Shown: piece by piece, positions 1 through 8,632 of the stretch | How positions within the stretch are numbered: position 1 is the first letter of the stretch | Layout of the letters: the number at the start of each line of letters is the position of its first letter | Source of the DNA: Candidatus Microthrix parvicella Bio17-1 | GTDB lineage: Bacteria > Actinomycetota > Acidimicrobiia > Acidimicrobiales > Microtrichaceae | Direction of reading: 5' to 3' | Assembly (NCBI RefSeq): GCF_000299415.1 | Contig: NZ_AMPG01000001.1 | Span: forward strand, 992,001 to 1,056,000 | DNA: 64,000 nucleotides | The notes under the pieces: model-generated | Database searches by the model: none | What the model was told of the DNA's origin: nothing | The model's input: the letters and a program-made list of their open reading frames with translations, nothing else | Program-made: the position numbers and the translations under genes

Positions 1-1
1 C

Positions 2-502
2 TACGGGTTGATGGCCTTCCCGCAGGGATCGAGTGTTCAGGCAGAACAGGATGTCGAGGTTCCCGACGACCTGGTGTCGCTGTTCTACCCGACGCCTGAC
101 ATCGCCTATCAGGGGTGTCGGTTCACGCTCGAAACCGACGACCAGCTTGAGATCACATTCAGGCCGCCGGCGTGCCGGTTCTGGTCGGTCGTGGTGTCCA
201 CCCCGTGGTTCGAGTCGTTGGAGCAGCGCTCCACCCCGGCGTCGATCAACAGCGCCACGGCCGAGGTCGACGAAGACGGCAAAGTGACCGTCGTCGTCTC
301 GGAGAGCAACCCGGGCCTCGCCAACTGGATCCCGTTACGCGGGTATCGCAAGGGCCAGGTCGCGTATCGGGTACTGCTTGGCGAGTCGGAGCTCTCCGAG
401 GCCACTTACGTCGTCGGCACAAACCGGAGGAGCGGGGACTCCGAACCTTTGGCAGTATTGGCAACGACCAAGCTCGACGGTAGGGACGACGGCGGGCGGT
501 GA
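2..502 (+). CDS. DUF1214-domain protein, C-terminal part (5' end outside window)
   Basis: An open frame runs in from the left edge, so the true start is not visible; the ATG at 11 is probably internal. The sequence matches the C-terminal half of DUF1214 proteins. It has a Phe-Trp-Ser-Val strand, an SxN segment, an acidic DG turn, then a VVVS..PG..NWI motif followed by a Gly-rich turn and an Arg, which is the family's typical end. The last 25 residues or so are low-complexity and polar. DUF1214 proteins are poorly characterised and often sit with DUF1254 domains. Nothing here gives a specific role. It converges on the ABC exporter operon with a 70-base gap that holds no clear hairpin. Confidence 0.6.
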   Translation, partial: YGLMAFPQGSSVQAEQDVEVPDDLVSLFYPTPDIAYQGCRFTLETDDQLEITFRPPACRFWSVVVSTPWFESLEQRSTPASINSATAEVDEDGKVTVVVSESNPGLANWIPLRGYRKGQVAYRVLLGESELSEATYVVGTNRRSGDSEPLAVLATTKLDGRDDGGR

Positions 503-572
503 GGGCGAAATATTTGATCGCTCATGACCGCTCAAGCTGGGTACCGGCCACAGCCACAGCGCATTCGTCGAC

Positions 573-2546
573 CTACACGACCTCGCGGGCGGCACCGGCG
601 AACTGGGCGTTGTACAGCGTGGCATAGGCACCGCCGGCGGCCAGCAGCTCGTCGTGGTTGCCCTGCTCGACGATGTGGCCGTCATCCATCACCAGGATGA
701 TGTCCGCATCGCGGATCGTCGACAGGCGGTGCGCAATCACAAAGGAGGTGCGGTTCGTCCGCAGCGCCGCCATCGCATGCTGAATCAGCACCTCGGTGCG
801 GGTATCGACCGACGACGTCGCCTCATCCAAAATCAGAATCGCCGGTTTCGCGAGGAACGCACGGGCAATGGTCAGCAACTGCTTCTCGCCCGCCGAAACG
901 TTGCCGCCCTCGTCGTCGATCACCGTGTCGTACCCGTCGGGCAGGGTGCGGACGAACCGGTCGACGTAGGTGGCCTTCGCGGCCGACATGATCTCCTCCT
1001 CGGACGCCTCGAGGTTGCCGTAGGCGATGTTCTCGCGGATGGTGCCGCCAAACAGCCACGTGTCCTGGAGCACCATGCCCATCGACGCCCGCAGGTGATG
1101 ACGGGTCATCTCCGAAACGTCGACCCCGTCGATCGTGATCGTGCCCGAATCAATGTCGTAGAACCGCATCAACAGGTTGACCAGCGTGGTCTTGCCGGCA
1201 CCCGTCGGCCCCACAATCGCCACCGTCTCGCCCGGCTCGGCAACCAGCGAGAGGTCCCGGATCAGAGGACGGTCCGGATCGTACGAGAACGACACGTCGG
1301 CGAACTCCACCCGGCCCTCTACCGTGCCCTCGATCTCGGCAGGCACGACCGCGTCGGGAGACTCCTCGTCCACGTCGAGCAACGCGAACACCCGCTCGAT
1401 CGATGCCACACCCGACTGGAACACGTTCGCCATCGCCGCAACCTGGGTGAGCGGCTGAGTGAACTGCCGCGAGTACTGGATGAATGCCTGCACGTCACCC
1501 AGCGACAACGCACCCGACGCCACCCGCAACCCGCCGATCACCGCGATGGCCACAAAGTTGAGGTTGCCGAGGAACATCATCGCCGGCTGGATGATCCCCG
1601 AGATGAACTGGGCACCGAAGCTGGCCTCATACAGCTCCTCGTTGACCTCGTTGAATTTCTCCTCGGCTTCAGCCTGGCGGCCGAACACCTTCACCAATGC
1701 GTGACCGGTGAAGGACTCCTCCACCTGAGCATTCAACGTGCCCGTGTGCTTCCACTGGGCGATGAACTTGGTCTTCGACCGTGACGCAATGAACTTGGTG
1801 AGAAAGAGTGCGCTGGGGATCGTGATCAACGCAACCAGCGCCAGAAGCGGGGAGATGATGAACATCATCACCATCACGCCGACGATGGTGAACAGCGAGG
1901 TCAGCATCTGGCCCAGGGTCTGCTGAAGGCTCTGGGCCACGTTGTCGATGTCGTTGGTGACCCGGCTGAGTAGGTCACCGCGGGGCTGCCGGTCGACATA
2001 GCTCAGGGGCAATCGGTTGATCTTCTCCTCAACATCGGTGCGGATACGCGACATCGTCCGTTGCACCACTCCGGCGAGCAGGTAGTTCTGCCCGTACGAG
2101 AGGATCCACGCCACCAGATACAACCCAACGGCCAACAACAGGGTGTTGTGCAGTCGCGTGTAGTCGATCCCGCCCTTGGAGCCGATGCCCGAGAAGATCA
2201 CGTCGGTGGCCCGCCCCAACACCTTCGGGCCGATCACCGTCAGCGTGACGCTGACGATCGCCAGTAGCACCACCATGATTGCGCCGATTCGTTCCGGGCC
2301 CATCAGCCCGGCCAGCCGCTTCACCGACCCGGCCAGATCCTGGGGCTTCTCCGCCGGCATGCCCGCTGCAGCCGCCCGATTGGGGCCCTGGGTCGCAGAC
2401 GCTCGGGCGTCGGCAGCCACCTTTTTCGCGTCGGCGGCCGAACCCGTTTCGGCGTCGCTCTCCAAATCCGCCAGATGCGCGTTGGGGTTCCTGCCGTTGG
2501 TTGGCCGGTCGTTGGTTGGCCGGTCGTTGCTGGTTGGGTCGCTCAT
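573..2546 (-). CDS. ABC exporter half-transporter, catalytically complete subunit
   Basis: This is a fused membrane and ATPase half-transporter of about 657 residues. The first ~100 residues are a hydrophilic Asn/Asp/Ala-rich extension, followed by a six-helix exporter domain. The nucleotide-binding domain has Walker A (GPTGAGKTT, near residue 446), signature VSAGEKQ (near 548), Walker B ILILDEATSS with the catalytic Glu, and H-loop IAHRLST. The start is placed at the ATG that overlaps the stop of the upstream gene as ATGA, which implies translational coupling; an in-frame start 51 bases further upstream would sit inside that gene. With its partner it should form a heterodimeric multidrug or lipid exporter of the BmrCD/TM287-288 kind. 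The substrate cannot be inferred. Confidence 0.9.
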   Translation of the reverse strand: MSDPTSNDRPTNDRPTNGRNPNAHLADLESDAETGSAADAKKVAADARASATQGPNRAAAAGMPAEKPQDLAGSVKRLAGLMGPERIGAIMVVLLAIVSVTLTVIGPKVLGRATDVIFSGIGSKGGIDYTRLHNTLLLAVGLYLVAWILSYGQNYLLAGVVQRTMSRIRTDVEEKINRLPLSYVDRQPRGDLLSRVTNDIDNVAQSLQQTLGQMLTSLFTIVGVMVMMFIISPLLALVALITIPSALFLTKFIASRSKTKFIAQWKHTGTLNAQVEESFTGHALVKVFGRQAEAEEKFNEVNEELYEASFGAQFISGIIQPAMMFLGNLNFVAIAVIGGLRVASGALSLGDVQAFIQYSRQFTQPLTQVAAMANVFQSGVASIERVFALLDVDEESPDAVVPAEIEGTVEGRVEFADVSFSYDPDRPLIRDLSLVAEPGETVAIVGPTGAGKTTLVNLLMRFYDIDSGTITIDGVDVSEMTRHHLRASMGMVLQDTWLFGGTIRENIAYGNLEASEEEIMSAAKATYVDRFVRTLPDGYDTVIDDEGGNVSAGEKQLLTIARAFLAKPAILILDEATSSVDTRTEVLIQHAMAALRTNRTSFVIAHRLSTIRDADIILVMDDGHIVEQGNHDELLAAGGAYATLYNAQFAGAAREVV

Positions 2547-4273
2547 GCCGGCTCCTCCACCCGCTGGGATTCGACGATCTCCAGGTAGGTGGGACACGTT
2601 TCGATCAGTTGCTCGTGGGTGCCCAGTCCCACTTGATGGCCGTCCTCCAGCACCAGGATCTGATCGGCCGATCGGATGGACGACACCCGCTGACCGACCA
2701 CGATCACCGTGGCATCCCGAGTCCAGGGCACCAGCGCCGCACGAAGGTGGGCGTCGGTGGCCAGGTCGAGCGCAGAGAACGAGTCGTCAAACAGGTAGAT
2801 GCCGGGCTTGCGCACCAGGGCACGGGCGATGGCCAGACGTTGACGCTGACCGCCCGACACGTTGGAGCCTCCCTGGGCGATGCGGGCGTCGAGTCCGCCG
2901 TCCATCTCGGACACGAAGTCCTTTGCCTGGGCCACCTCGAGGGCCTCCCACAACTGGTCGTCGGTGGCGTCGGCATCGCCGAAGCGAAGGTTGGAGGCGA
3001 CGGTTCCCGAGAACAGATAGGGCTTCTGGGGCACCATGCCGATGCGGCTCCACAACAGCTCGGGGACGATCTCGCGGACGTTCTCACCATCGACGAGCAC
3101 CTCGCCCTCGGTGGCATCGTAGAAGCGGGGGATCAGGTTGAGCAGCGTGGTCTTGCCCGACCCGGTGCTGCCGATGATGGCGGTGGTCTGGCCCGGTGAG
3201 GCGTTGAGGGTGATGCCCTCGAGAACCGGCGAGTCGGCGCCGGGGTAGCCGAATCCGACGTTGCGCAGTTCGAGAGAGCCCCGGCGACCGAGCGCTTCAA
3301 CCGGCTGGTCGGGTATGGCGATCGACGACGGGGTGTCGAGCACCTCCTGGATGCGATCCGCGCTCACCGCCGCCCGGGGCACCATGACCGCCATAAACGT
3401 GGCCATCATCACCGACATGAGGATCTGGATCAGATATGACAGGAACGCGATCAGCTGTCCCACCTGCAGGTCGCCGGCACCGATGCGGCTTCCGCCCAGC
3501 CACACCGCCCCCACGCTGGACAGGTTGAGCACCACCATGACGAACGGGAACATGAAGGCCATGTACTGGCCGGCCTTCAGCGAGGTCTCGGTGAGATCTG
3601 CGTTGGCGCCACCGAAGCGCAGGCCCTCGAACGGCTCCCTCACGAACGCCCGCACCACCCGTATGCCCATCAACTGTTCCCGCAGCACTCCGTTGACCAC
3701 GTCCAGGCGCTCCTGCATCGCCCGAAACTGGGGCACCAACCGGACGAGCACCAGTCCGACGCCGATCACCAGGGCGGGAACGCTCACCAACAACAAGGCG
3801 GAGAGGCCGGCGTCCTGTCGCAGCGCCAGGATGATGCCGCCGATGGCCATGATCGGCGCAGCCACCATCAGCGTGGCGGCCATCAGCAACACCATCTGCA
3901 CCTGCTGCACGTCGTTGGTGACCCGTGTGATCAGCGACGGCGCACCAATCTGCCCTACCTCCTGGGTGGAAAAGCCGGTGACCTTCTGGAAGAGGTCGGC
4001 TCGCACGTCACGGCCGAAGCCCATGGACATCTTGGCGCTGAAGTACACGGCAACCGCCGCAAAACACACCTGAAACAAGGTGATGACCAGCATCACGCCG
4101 CCCATCCGCCAGATGTAAGGAGTGTCCTGGTTGGCAATGCCCTTATCGATGATGTCGGCGTTCAACGTGGGCAGAAACAGCGTGCCCAACGTCTGGAGGA
4201 ACTGGAAGAAGACGATGCCCACCAGCAGCCACTTGAAGGGGCCCAGGTGGTTTCTCAGCAGTTTGATGAGCAA
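2543..4273 (-). CDS. ABC exporter half-transporter, degenerate-site subunit
   Basis: This is a 576-residue fused membrane/ATPase half-transporter and the first gene of a two-gene operon. Six membrane segments come first, then Walker A (GSTGSGKTT, near 365), a canonical signature VSGGQRQRL, and two telling substitutions. Walker B reads IYLFDDSFSALD, with Asp in place of the catalytic Glu, and the H-loop position reads VVGQRVSSI, with Gln in place of His. This paired loss is characteristic of the non-catalytic member of heterodimeric exporters. The downstream subunit keeps both residues, so one ATP site is active and the other probably structural. A candidate promoter with a flanking inverted repeat lies about 130 bases upstream. 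Confidence 0.9.
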   Translation of the reverse strand: MLIKLLRNHLGPFKWLLVGIVFFQFLQTLGTLFLPTLNADIIDKGIANQDTPYIWRMGGVMLVITLFQVCFAAVAVYFSAKMSMGFGRDVRADLFQKVTGFSTQEVGQIGAPSLITRVTNDVQQVQMVLLMAATLMVAAPIMAIGGIILALRQDAGLSALLLVSVPALVIGVGLVLVRLVPQFRAMQERLDVVNGVLREQLMGIRVVRAFVREPFEGLRFGGANADLTETSLKAGQYMAFMFPFVMVVLNLSSVGAVWLGGSRIGAGDLQVGQLIAFLSYLIQILMSVMMATFMAVMVPRAAVSADRIQEVLDTPSSIAIPDQPVEALGRRGSLELRNVGFGYPGADSPVLEGITLNASPGQTTAIIGSTGSGKTTLLNLIPRFYDATEGEVLVDGENVREIVPELLWSRIGMVPQKPYLFSGTVASNLRFGDADATDDQLWEALEVAQAKDFVSEMDGGLDARIAQGGSNVSGGQRQRLAIARALVRKPGIYLFDDSFSALDLATDAHLRAALVPWTRDATVIVVGQRVSSIRSADQILVLEDGHQVGLGTHEQLIETCPTYLEIVESQRVEEPA

Positions 4274-4382
4274 GGGAGCGTTACCTACATCTGGAGGGGG
4301 CGGGGGCGACTCGGACGAGCGGCTCGTGTCGGAGGCTTCAGGCTGGACGGGTCGGGGCGGTCGACGCCGCCGACCGCCCGAG

Positions 4383-4422
4383 GTGTCAACAACCGTCGGA
4401 CGATTGTATTCCCAACTGACAC
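4383..4422 (-). promoter_or_regulatory. Candidate promoter with flanking inverted repeat upstream of ABC exporter operon
   Basis: On the minus strand a TACAAT box (4403-4408) lies in the 198-base gap upstream of the exporter operon. It is bracketed by a 6-base inverted repeat, GTGTCA at 4383-4388 and TGACAC at 4417-4422. No good -35 hexamer stands at the usual distance. A repeat straddling the -10 region could be a repressor operator, but the arms are short and this is inference. Confidence 0.3.
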
Positions 4423-4471
4423 AACTGCCACCTTGGGTTGATTGGGCTCGACCCCGCCGGCCCCGGTCCGG

Positions 4472-5965
4472 TCAGGCCTCGTGCATCGTTCGGTGGGCGT
4501 GCGACTCGACATAGGACGGCCACCCGGCCTCAGATCGGGCGGGCCACACAGGCGCGATCGACCAAGGATGAGCAGCCTCCACCTGTGCCGACACGGAAAA
4601 CAACCGGTCCTCCCGCCCAAACGCCGCAGCAAGTTGCACACCGATGGGGATCCCGTTGGAACCGGTGGCCAGCGGCAGCGACACCGCCGGTTGGCCGGTG
4701 ATGTTGAACGGGCTCGTCAACGCCGACGAGGTGGCGGCCCGCTCAAACATCGCCACGATATTGGTGGTGTCGAGGTAGCCCAACGGTGGCATTGGCTGTG
4801 GGAGCGTGGGGGTCAGGAGCAGGTCGTAGGTGGTGAGGAACTCACCCATGGCGCGGCCAAGTGCCTCCAGGCCGACCATCGCCGACACGATGTCCCTGGC
4901 CGAGGCATGAAGGGCCGAGTCATAGAGGAACCGGGTGAACGGCTCGAGATCGTCGTCGACGAGATCACGGCCCAGTTCGGCCAGGCGCGCATCGATCTCA
5001 ACGGCCATCGGCGCGCCCATCAAGCCACTCAACACCTCCAAGATCAGGTCGCTGGTCCACGGCGGGTCCGCCTCCACCACCTCGTGGCCCAGATCGCCAA
5101 GCGCCGCCGCCGCCGACTCGACCGCCGCCACGCACTCAGGATGGGCTTCGGTGCCATCAGCAGGGCTGAGCGCCATGGCGATACGCAGCCGGCCAGGGTC
5201 GGCACCGACCGCGTCGATCCACGGTCGCTGCGGTGGCGCGATCTCATAGGCATCGCCGGGCATTGGTCCGGCGGTGAGGTCCAGCAGGGCGGCGGAGTCT
5301 CGAACCGAGCGGGAGAGCACGTGGTGGACACCCATCGGGTACGCCACCAGCGCGTAGTCCGGATGTCCGCTGACCCGGCCTCGGGACGGCTTCAAACCGA
5401 ACAGCCCGCAGGCGGAGGCCGGGATGCGGATGGACCCACCCCCATCATTGCCGTGGCCCACCGGCACGATCCCGGATGCCACCGCTGCGGCGGTACCCCC
5501 CGACGACCCGCCGGTGGAATGGTCGAGCCCATGCGGGTTGCGGGTGGGTCCGTTGAGCAAGGGCTCGGTGGAGGCGTTGCGTCCCAGTTCGGGCGTGTTG
5601 GTGGTGCCGAGGATGATCAGGCCGGCCGCCCGGTACCGTCGCACCAACTCCGAGTCGGCGTCGGCAACGTCGTCGGCGAACAGCCGCGAGCCTCTGGTGT
5701 GCGGCAGCCCGGCCACTTGGACCGCAAGGTCCTTCACCACGAACGGCACCCCGGCGAACGGCGCAGCTCGATTCACAGCTTCGGCCTCATCGAGTGCCTG
5801 GTCGAAGCGGGTGGAGACGAACGCGTTGAGCGCCGGGTTCCGCTCCTGGGCACGGGAGATCGCCGCCACCACCACCTCGGTCGCATCGACCTCGCCAGAG
5901 CGAACGGCATTTGCCACCCCGGTGGCGTCATGCTCGTCCAGCAGCCGGTCGACGTCCGAGCTCAT
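4472..5965 (-). CDS. Amidase-signature family hydrolase
   Basis: This 497-residue amidase-signature enzyme hydrolyses an amide bond. The catalytic Ser-cis-Ser-Lys set is visible: Lys78 in VVKDL, the TGGSSGG loop at 151-157, and the nucleophile Ser178 in GGGSIRIPA. The start is the ATG at 5965, preceded by AGAGGGGG at good spacing; an upstream in-frame start would add 48 residues unlike the family. The overall architecture is typical of secondary amidases and AtzF/GatA relatives. No GatC or GatB genes are adjacent, so a role in tRNA amidation is unlikely. The substrate is unknown. The gene stands alone, 198 bases downstream of the exporter operon start and divergent from the membrane-protein locus. 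Confidence 0.88.
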   Translation of the reverse strand: MSSDVDRLLDEHDATGVANAVRSGEVDATEVVVAAISRAQERNPALNAFVSTRFDQALDEAEAVNRAAPFAGVPFVVKDLAVQVAGLPHTRGSRLFADDVADADSELVRRYRAAGLIILGTTNTPELGRNASTEPLLNGPTRNPHGLDHSTGGSSGGTAAAVASGIVPVGHGNDGGGSIRIPASACGLFGLKPSRGRVSGHPDYALVAYPMGVHHVLSRSVRDSAALLDLTAGPMPGDAYEIAPPQRPWIDAVGADPGRLRIAMALSPADGTEAHPECVAAVESAAAALGDLGHEVVEADPPWTSDLILEVLSGLMGAPMAVEIDARLAELGRDLVDDDLEPFTRFLYDSALHASARDIVSAMVGLEALGRAMGEFLTTYDLLLTPTLPQPMPPLGYLDTTNIVAMFERAATSSALTSPFNITGQPAVSLPLATGSNGIPIGVQLAAAFGREDRLFSVSAQVEAAHPWSIAPVWPARSEAGWPSYVESHAHRTMHEA

Positions 5966-6189
5966 GGTGTTCCCCCTCTTGTGCCCACCGACGCGTGGGC
6001 GCCGGCACCACTGCTGACCATAGAACCACCGGGTGCAACCATGTCGCTCAGGTGACTCTTCGGGCGGCACCAACGAAATCCGAAGTGGCGCTGATCCATA
6101 CTCACCCATTCACCCAGGTGATTTCCATCACTCCATGAGTCACCCTCAGAATCAGCCAACGAGCCACGCACGACGCTCGCTCACCGGGT

Positions 6190-6195
6190 TACAAT
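6190..6195 (+). promoter_or_regulatory. Candidate -10 box for a near-leaderless transcript
   Basis: A TACAAT hexamer ends 11 bases before the ATG at 6207, and no Shine-Dalgarno sequence lies between them. If it is used, the transcript would start only a few bases before the ATG. Leaderless messages are common in Actinomycetota. No convincing -35 element was found. Confidence 0.3.
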
Positions 6196-6206
6196 CCGAT
6201 TCAATC

Positions 6207-7327
6207 ATGGAAGTTCAAAGCAGTTCACCTCCCCCCACATTGAACCCACTCGATCGTTTCCGGAGCTGGCTCTTCGTGCGCTCGGGCACGGCGCTTTTTC
6301 TTTTGACCGTGGCGTTCTTTTTCTTTCTTCGGGTCGGGTTTTCGGGCAACAATGCTGTCCCGGTAGGGGTGGTCAAAACCTTTCCCACCCCGACCACCGG
6401 TTCCTTCTCATGGTCAATCATCAGTCCGGCAATTGGTCGGGTGCTCGGGATAACAACAAAGGCTCAGTGGTTGGCCCTTCACGGCGTACTCCTCCTTCTG
6501 GTCTTTGCAGCGGTGGTCCTTCTTCTCCGGCAGAAGCTCACTCAACGGAGCTGGCGGGTGGCCCTGACATGGCTCTCGCTCTCGTCGGCGCCCGCCGCAA
6601 ACCTTCAATGGATTGGGCTCTACGACCTGTGGATGCTGCTGGGTGGCGCGCTGCTGGGGCTGGGTTCAGGCCTCCCAACCGCAGTGGTCGGCGGCTTGGT
6701 GCTTGGCGCCTCCAATGCCGAACAAGGGGTGGTGGCGCTGCTCTCGCTTGGGTTCGTGCTCCTCGCCAAGCTTCGGGGTGAAGGTCGACAGTCCGAGTGG
6801 AAGATGATGGTCCTTCGACTATCCGCTGCCCTTTTTGGACTGGTTGTTGCCCGTATTGCAATCTCACTGTGGTTTACGGCCAGCGGCGTGGAAGTGACAA
6901 CCAGGAGTGGGATCTTTCTTGGGTTCTCTCGGATTCGCTCAGAAATAACATCACAATGGGGACCACGGGCATTTTCGGCTGGTTCGGTTTGGCATGGATA
7001 GCCGTCATCCTGTGCCTATGGGGAATAAGCCAGGATCGGCTCGGTGTGGGCCTGGTCTCGATAGGACTCATTGGATTGCCCGCCCTGGTAACCATCACCA
7101 CGCTCGACGGCACCCGGGTATTCGCATCCATCAGCTGGCCGGCACTGCTCGCAATGATCGTATGGCGGGTCACAGCAGAAGAAGCGCTGCCGCGAAACGA
7201 GCAGTTGCTTGACCAGACCGCATCAACAGCACTTCTGGCAAGCCCGATTGCGCCAAGTATCGTGACGCACCCTCGCAACTACCTCCAAACCCCATGGTCA
7301 TATGTGACCGGTAGATTCTTTTCGTAG
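6207..7327 (+). pseudogene. Polytopic membrane protein interrupted by a frameshift
   Basis: Two overlapping open frames together encode one hydrophobic protein. The first reads from the ATG at 6207 (or 6135) with several membrane segments to a stop at 7001. The second, in the -1 frame, carries on to 7327 with at least three more membrane segments and ends with a polar tail. Membrane character passes smoothly from one frame to the other around 6950-6965, where a GGGG run sits at 6958-6961. One extra G there would join them into a protein of about 373 residues. The break could be a true inactivating mutation, an assembly error or, less likely, programmed slippage. The protein resembles uncharacterised polytopic membrane proteins; no family was recognised. 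Confidence 0.6.
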
Positions 7328-7336
7328 CCTGCTCGC

Positions 7337-8632
7337 CTACCTGGTGGTCAGATCAGCGAGCAGGTGGTCGAGCACCTGCTCCTCATGGATGGCGACGTTG
7401 TGGGCGGTCATCGCCTCAACAAGTCCTGGAGACCAAGGCGCGGCGACCCCAGTGGCGGGTGGACCCAGCGTCAAGGTGCCCGATGGCGCAGCGGCAAGGT
7501 AGTCGTCCACACCGAAGCGCCACGGATTGACGTCGTAACGATCGATGATGGCCTTGGCGATGCGCAGCCCGCCCCAGTCGAAGTCGCCGTGGTAGGCGAA
7601 CACCGCCCCGTCGGCGGTCAGCAGATCCAACAACCTCAGCACGGCGGTGTTTGGCTGACCCTCGACGCACACCAAGGGCGCCGAGTCACCCTCCAGCGTG
7701 GTGGCGGCGTGTGCGACGACCGACGGGTTCTCGCAGATGCGAACCAGCGTTCCCTTCTTGATCCCCAGTTCGGCCTCTGCCAGCTGACGGAGCGTGAGCC
7801 GGACGGGCTCACCACACGACGCGTGGTCGCTGAGCACTGCAGCAATCAGGTCGGTACCCGAGGTCGGCAGGTTGAGAACGAGCGTGCTCACCGACAGGTC
7901 ATCGCAGATCACACCTTGGCGGGCCCAACGCCGGCGCCAGTCGTTGGCCCCGCCGACGCTGGTCACCTCTCCCCGGGTCCCAGTATCAGACTCCTCGTCG
8001 GCCACCGCGGACATCGCCCGGAGCGCAGAATCGACCAGGCGGCCCAGAGCACGGTCCCGATCGAGCGCGTGGGCGTCACCGGTGAGCTGCGCCCCAAGTT
8101 GGGCCAGCGTGATGTGACTGGCTGGGAGGACCGCCACCACGTCGAGTACCCGGCTCGCCAGCTCGGCACCGGCGGAAACCGATCCGGCCATGCGGGTGGC
8201 CGCCCCACTCCGACGGACTTCGGCAATCCACGCCCGAAGCTCGCCCCGTTCGACCAGCATCGGGTGGGCCTCGGTCCTCGACCAGGACGTCTCCCGTTCG
8301 GCCTGTGCGCCGGCGCGTTCGGCCGGTCGATTGCGGATCGGGCCGTCGAGAGCCTCCAGCCATTCAACGAGGCCGACGGCGGCGGCGCCCCGACGCAGCC
8401 GACCATCGAGGTTCTCAAGCCGGACCGAGAGTGGCTTGTCGCCTGCCGCCGACGTGCCGAGTAGCCCGGCGATGGCCGGTCGCTGGGCGGGATTCAAACC
8501 ATCGAGGCGCAGCGGGGTGCCCTCCAGACTGAGGCCGTTGCGTTCCAGCCGACGCCGGGCCTTGACCCACAGCGGCCCGAACTCGGCTCCCCGCAGTGCA
8601 GCCCGGGCGGCGACGCGACGTTCGTCGCTCAC
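7337..8632 (-). CDS. jetD: Wadjet nuclease subunit JetD (DUF2399/TOPRIM, TIGR02679-like)
   Basis: This 431-residue protein is the last gene of the Wadjet operon. The C-terminal TOPRIM-type domain is recognisable from Glu301 in ICENPSVV and the DxD pair Asp350/Asp352 in HGDFDWGGLRIA, the usual metal-binding set of DUF2399 proteins. The N-terminal half, with its GL.P.QR and LL.T segments, matches the DUF3323-type arm. In known Wadjet systems JetD is the nuclease that cuts plasmid DNA once the JetABC motor has recognised a small circle. The GTG start overlaps the jetC stop as GTGA, so the two are probably translationally coupled. All key residues look intact. Confidence 0.88.
   Translation of the reverse strand: MSDERRVAARAALRGAEFGPLWVKARRRLERNGLSLEGTPLRLDGLNPAQRPAIAGLLGTSAAGDKPLSVRLENLDGRLRRGAAAVGLVEWLEALDGPIRNRPAERAGAQAERETSWSRTEAHPMLVERGELRAWIAEVRRSGAATRMAGSVSAGAELASRVLDVVAVLPASHITLAQLGAQLTGDAHALDRDRALGRLVDSALRAMSAVADEESDTGTRGEVTSVGGANDWRRRWARQGVICDDLSVSTLVLNLPTSGTDLIAAVLSDHASCGEPVRLTLRQLAEAELGIKKGTLVRICENPSVVAHAATTLEGDSAPLVCVEGQPNTAVLRLLDLLTADGAVFAYHGDFDWGGLRIAKAIIDRYDVNPWRFGVDDYLAAAPSGTLTLGPPATGVAAPWSPGLVEAMTAHNVAIHEEQVLDHLLADLTTR

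Noticed and set aside
4442-6055. A 537-codon frame antisense to the amidase gene
   Set aside because: It is the mirror of a strongly coding GC-rich gene; its product is Arg/His/Gly-rich with no family, and the minus strand has an intact amidase with all catalytic residues.
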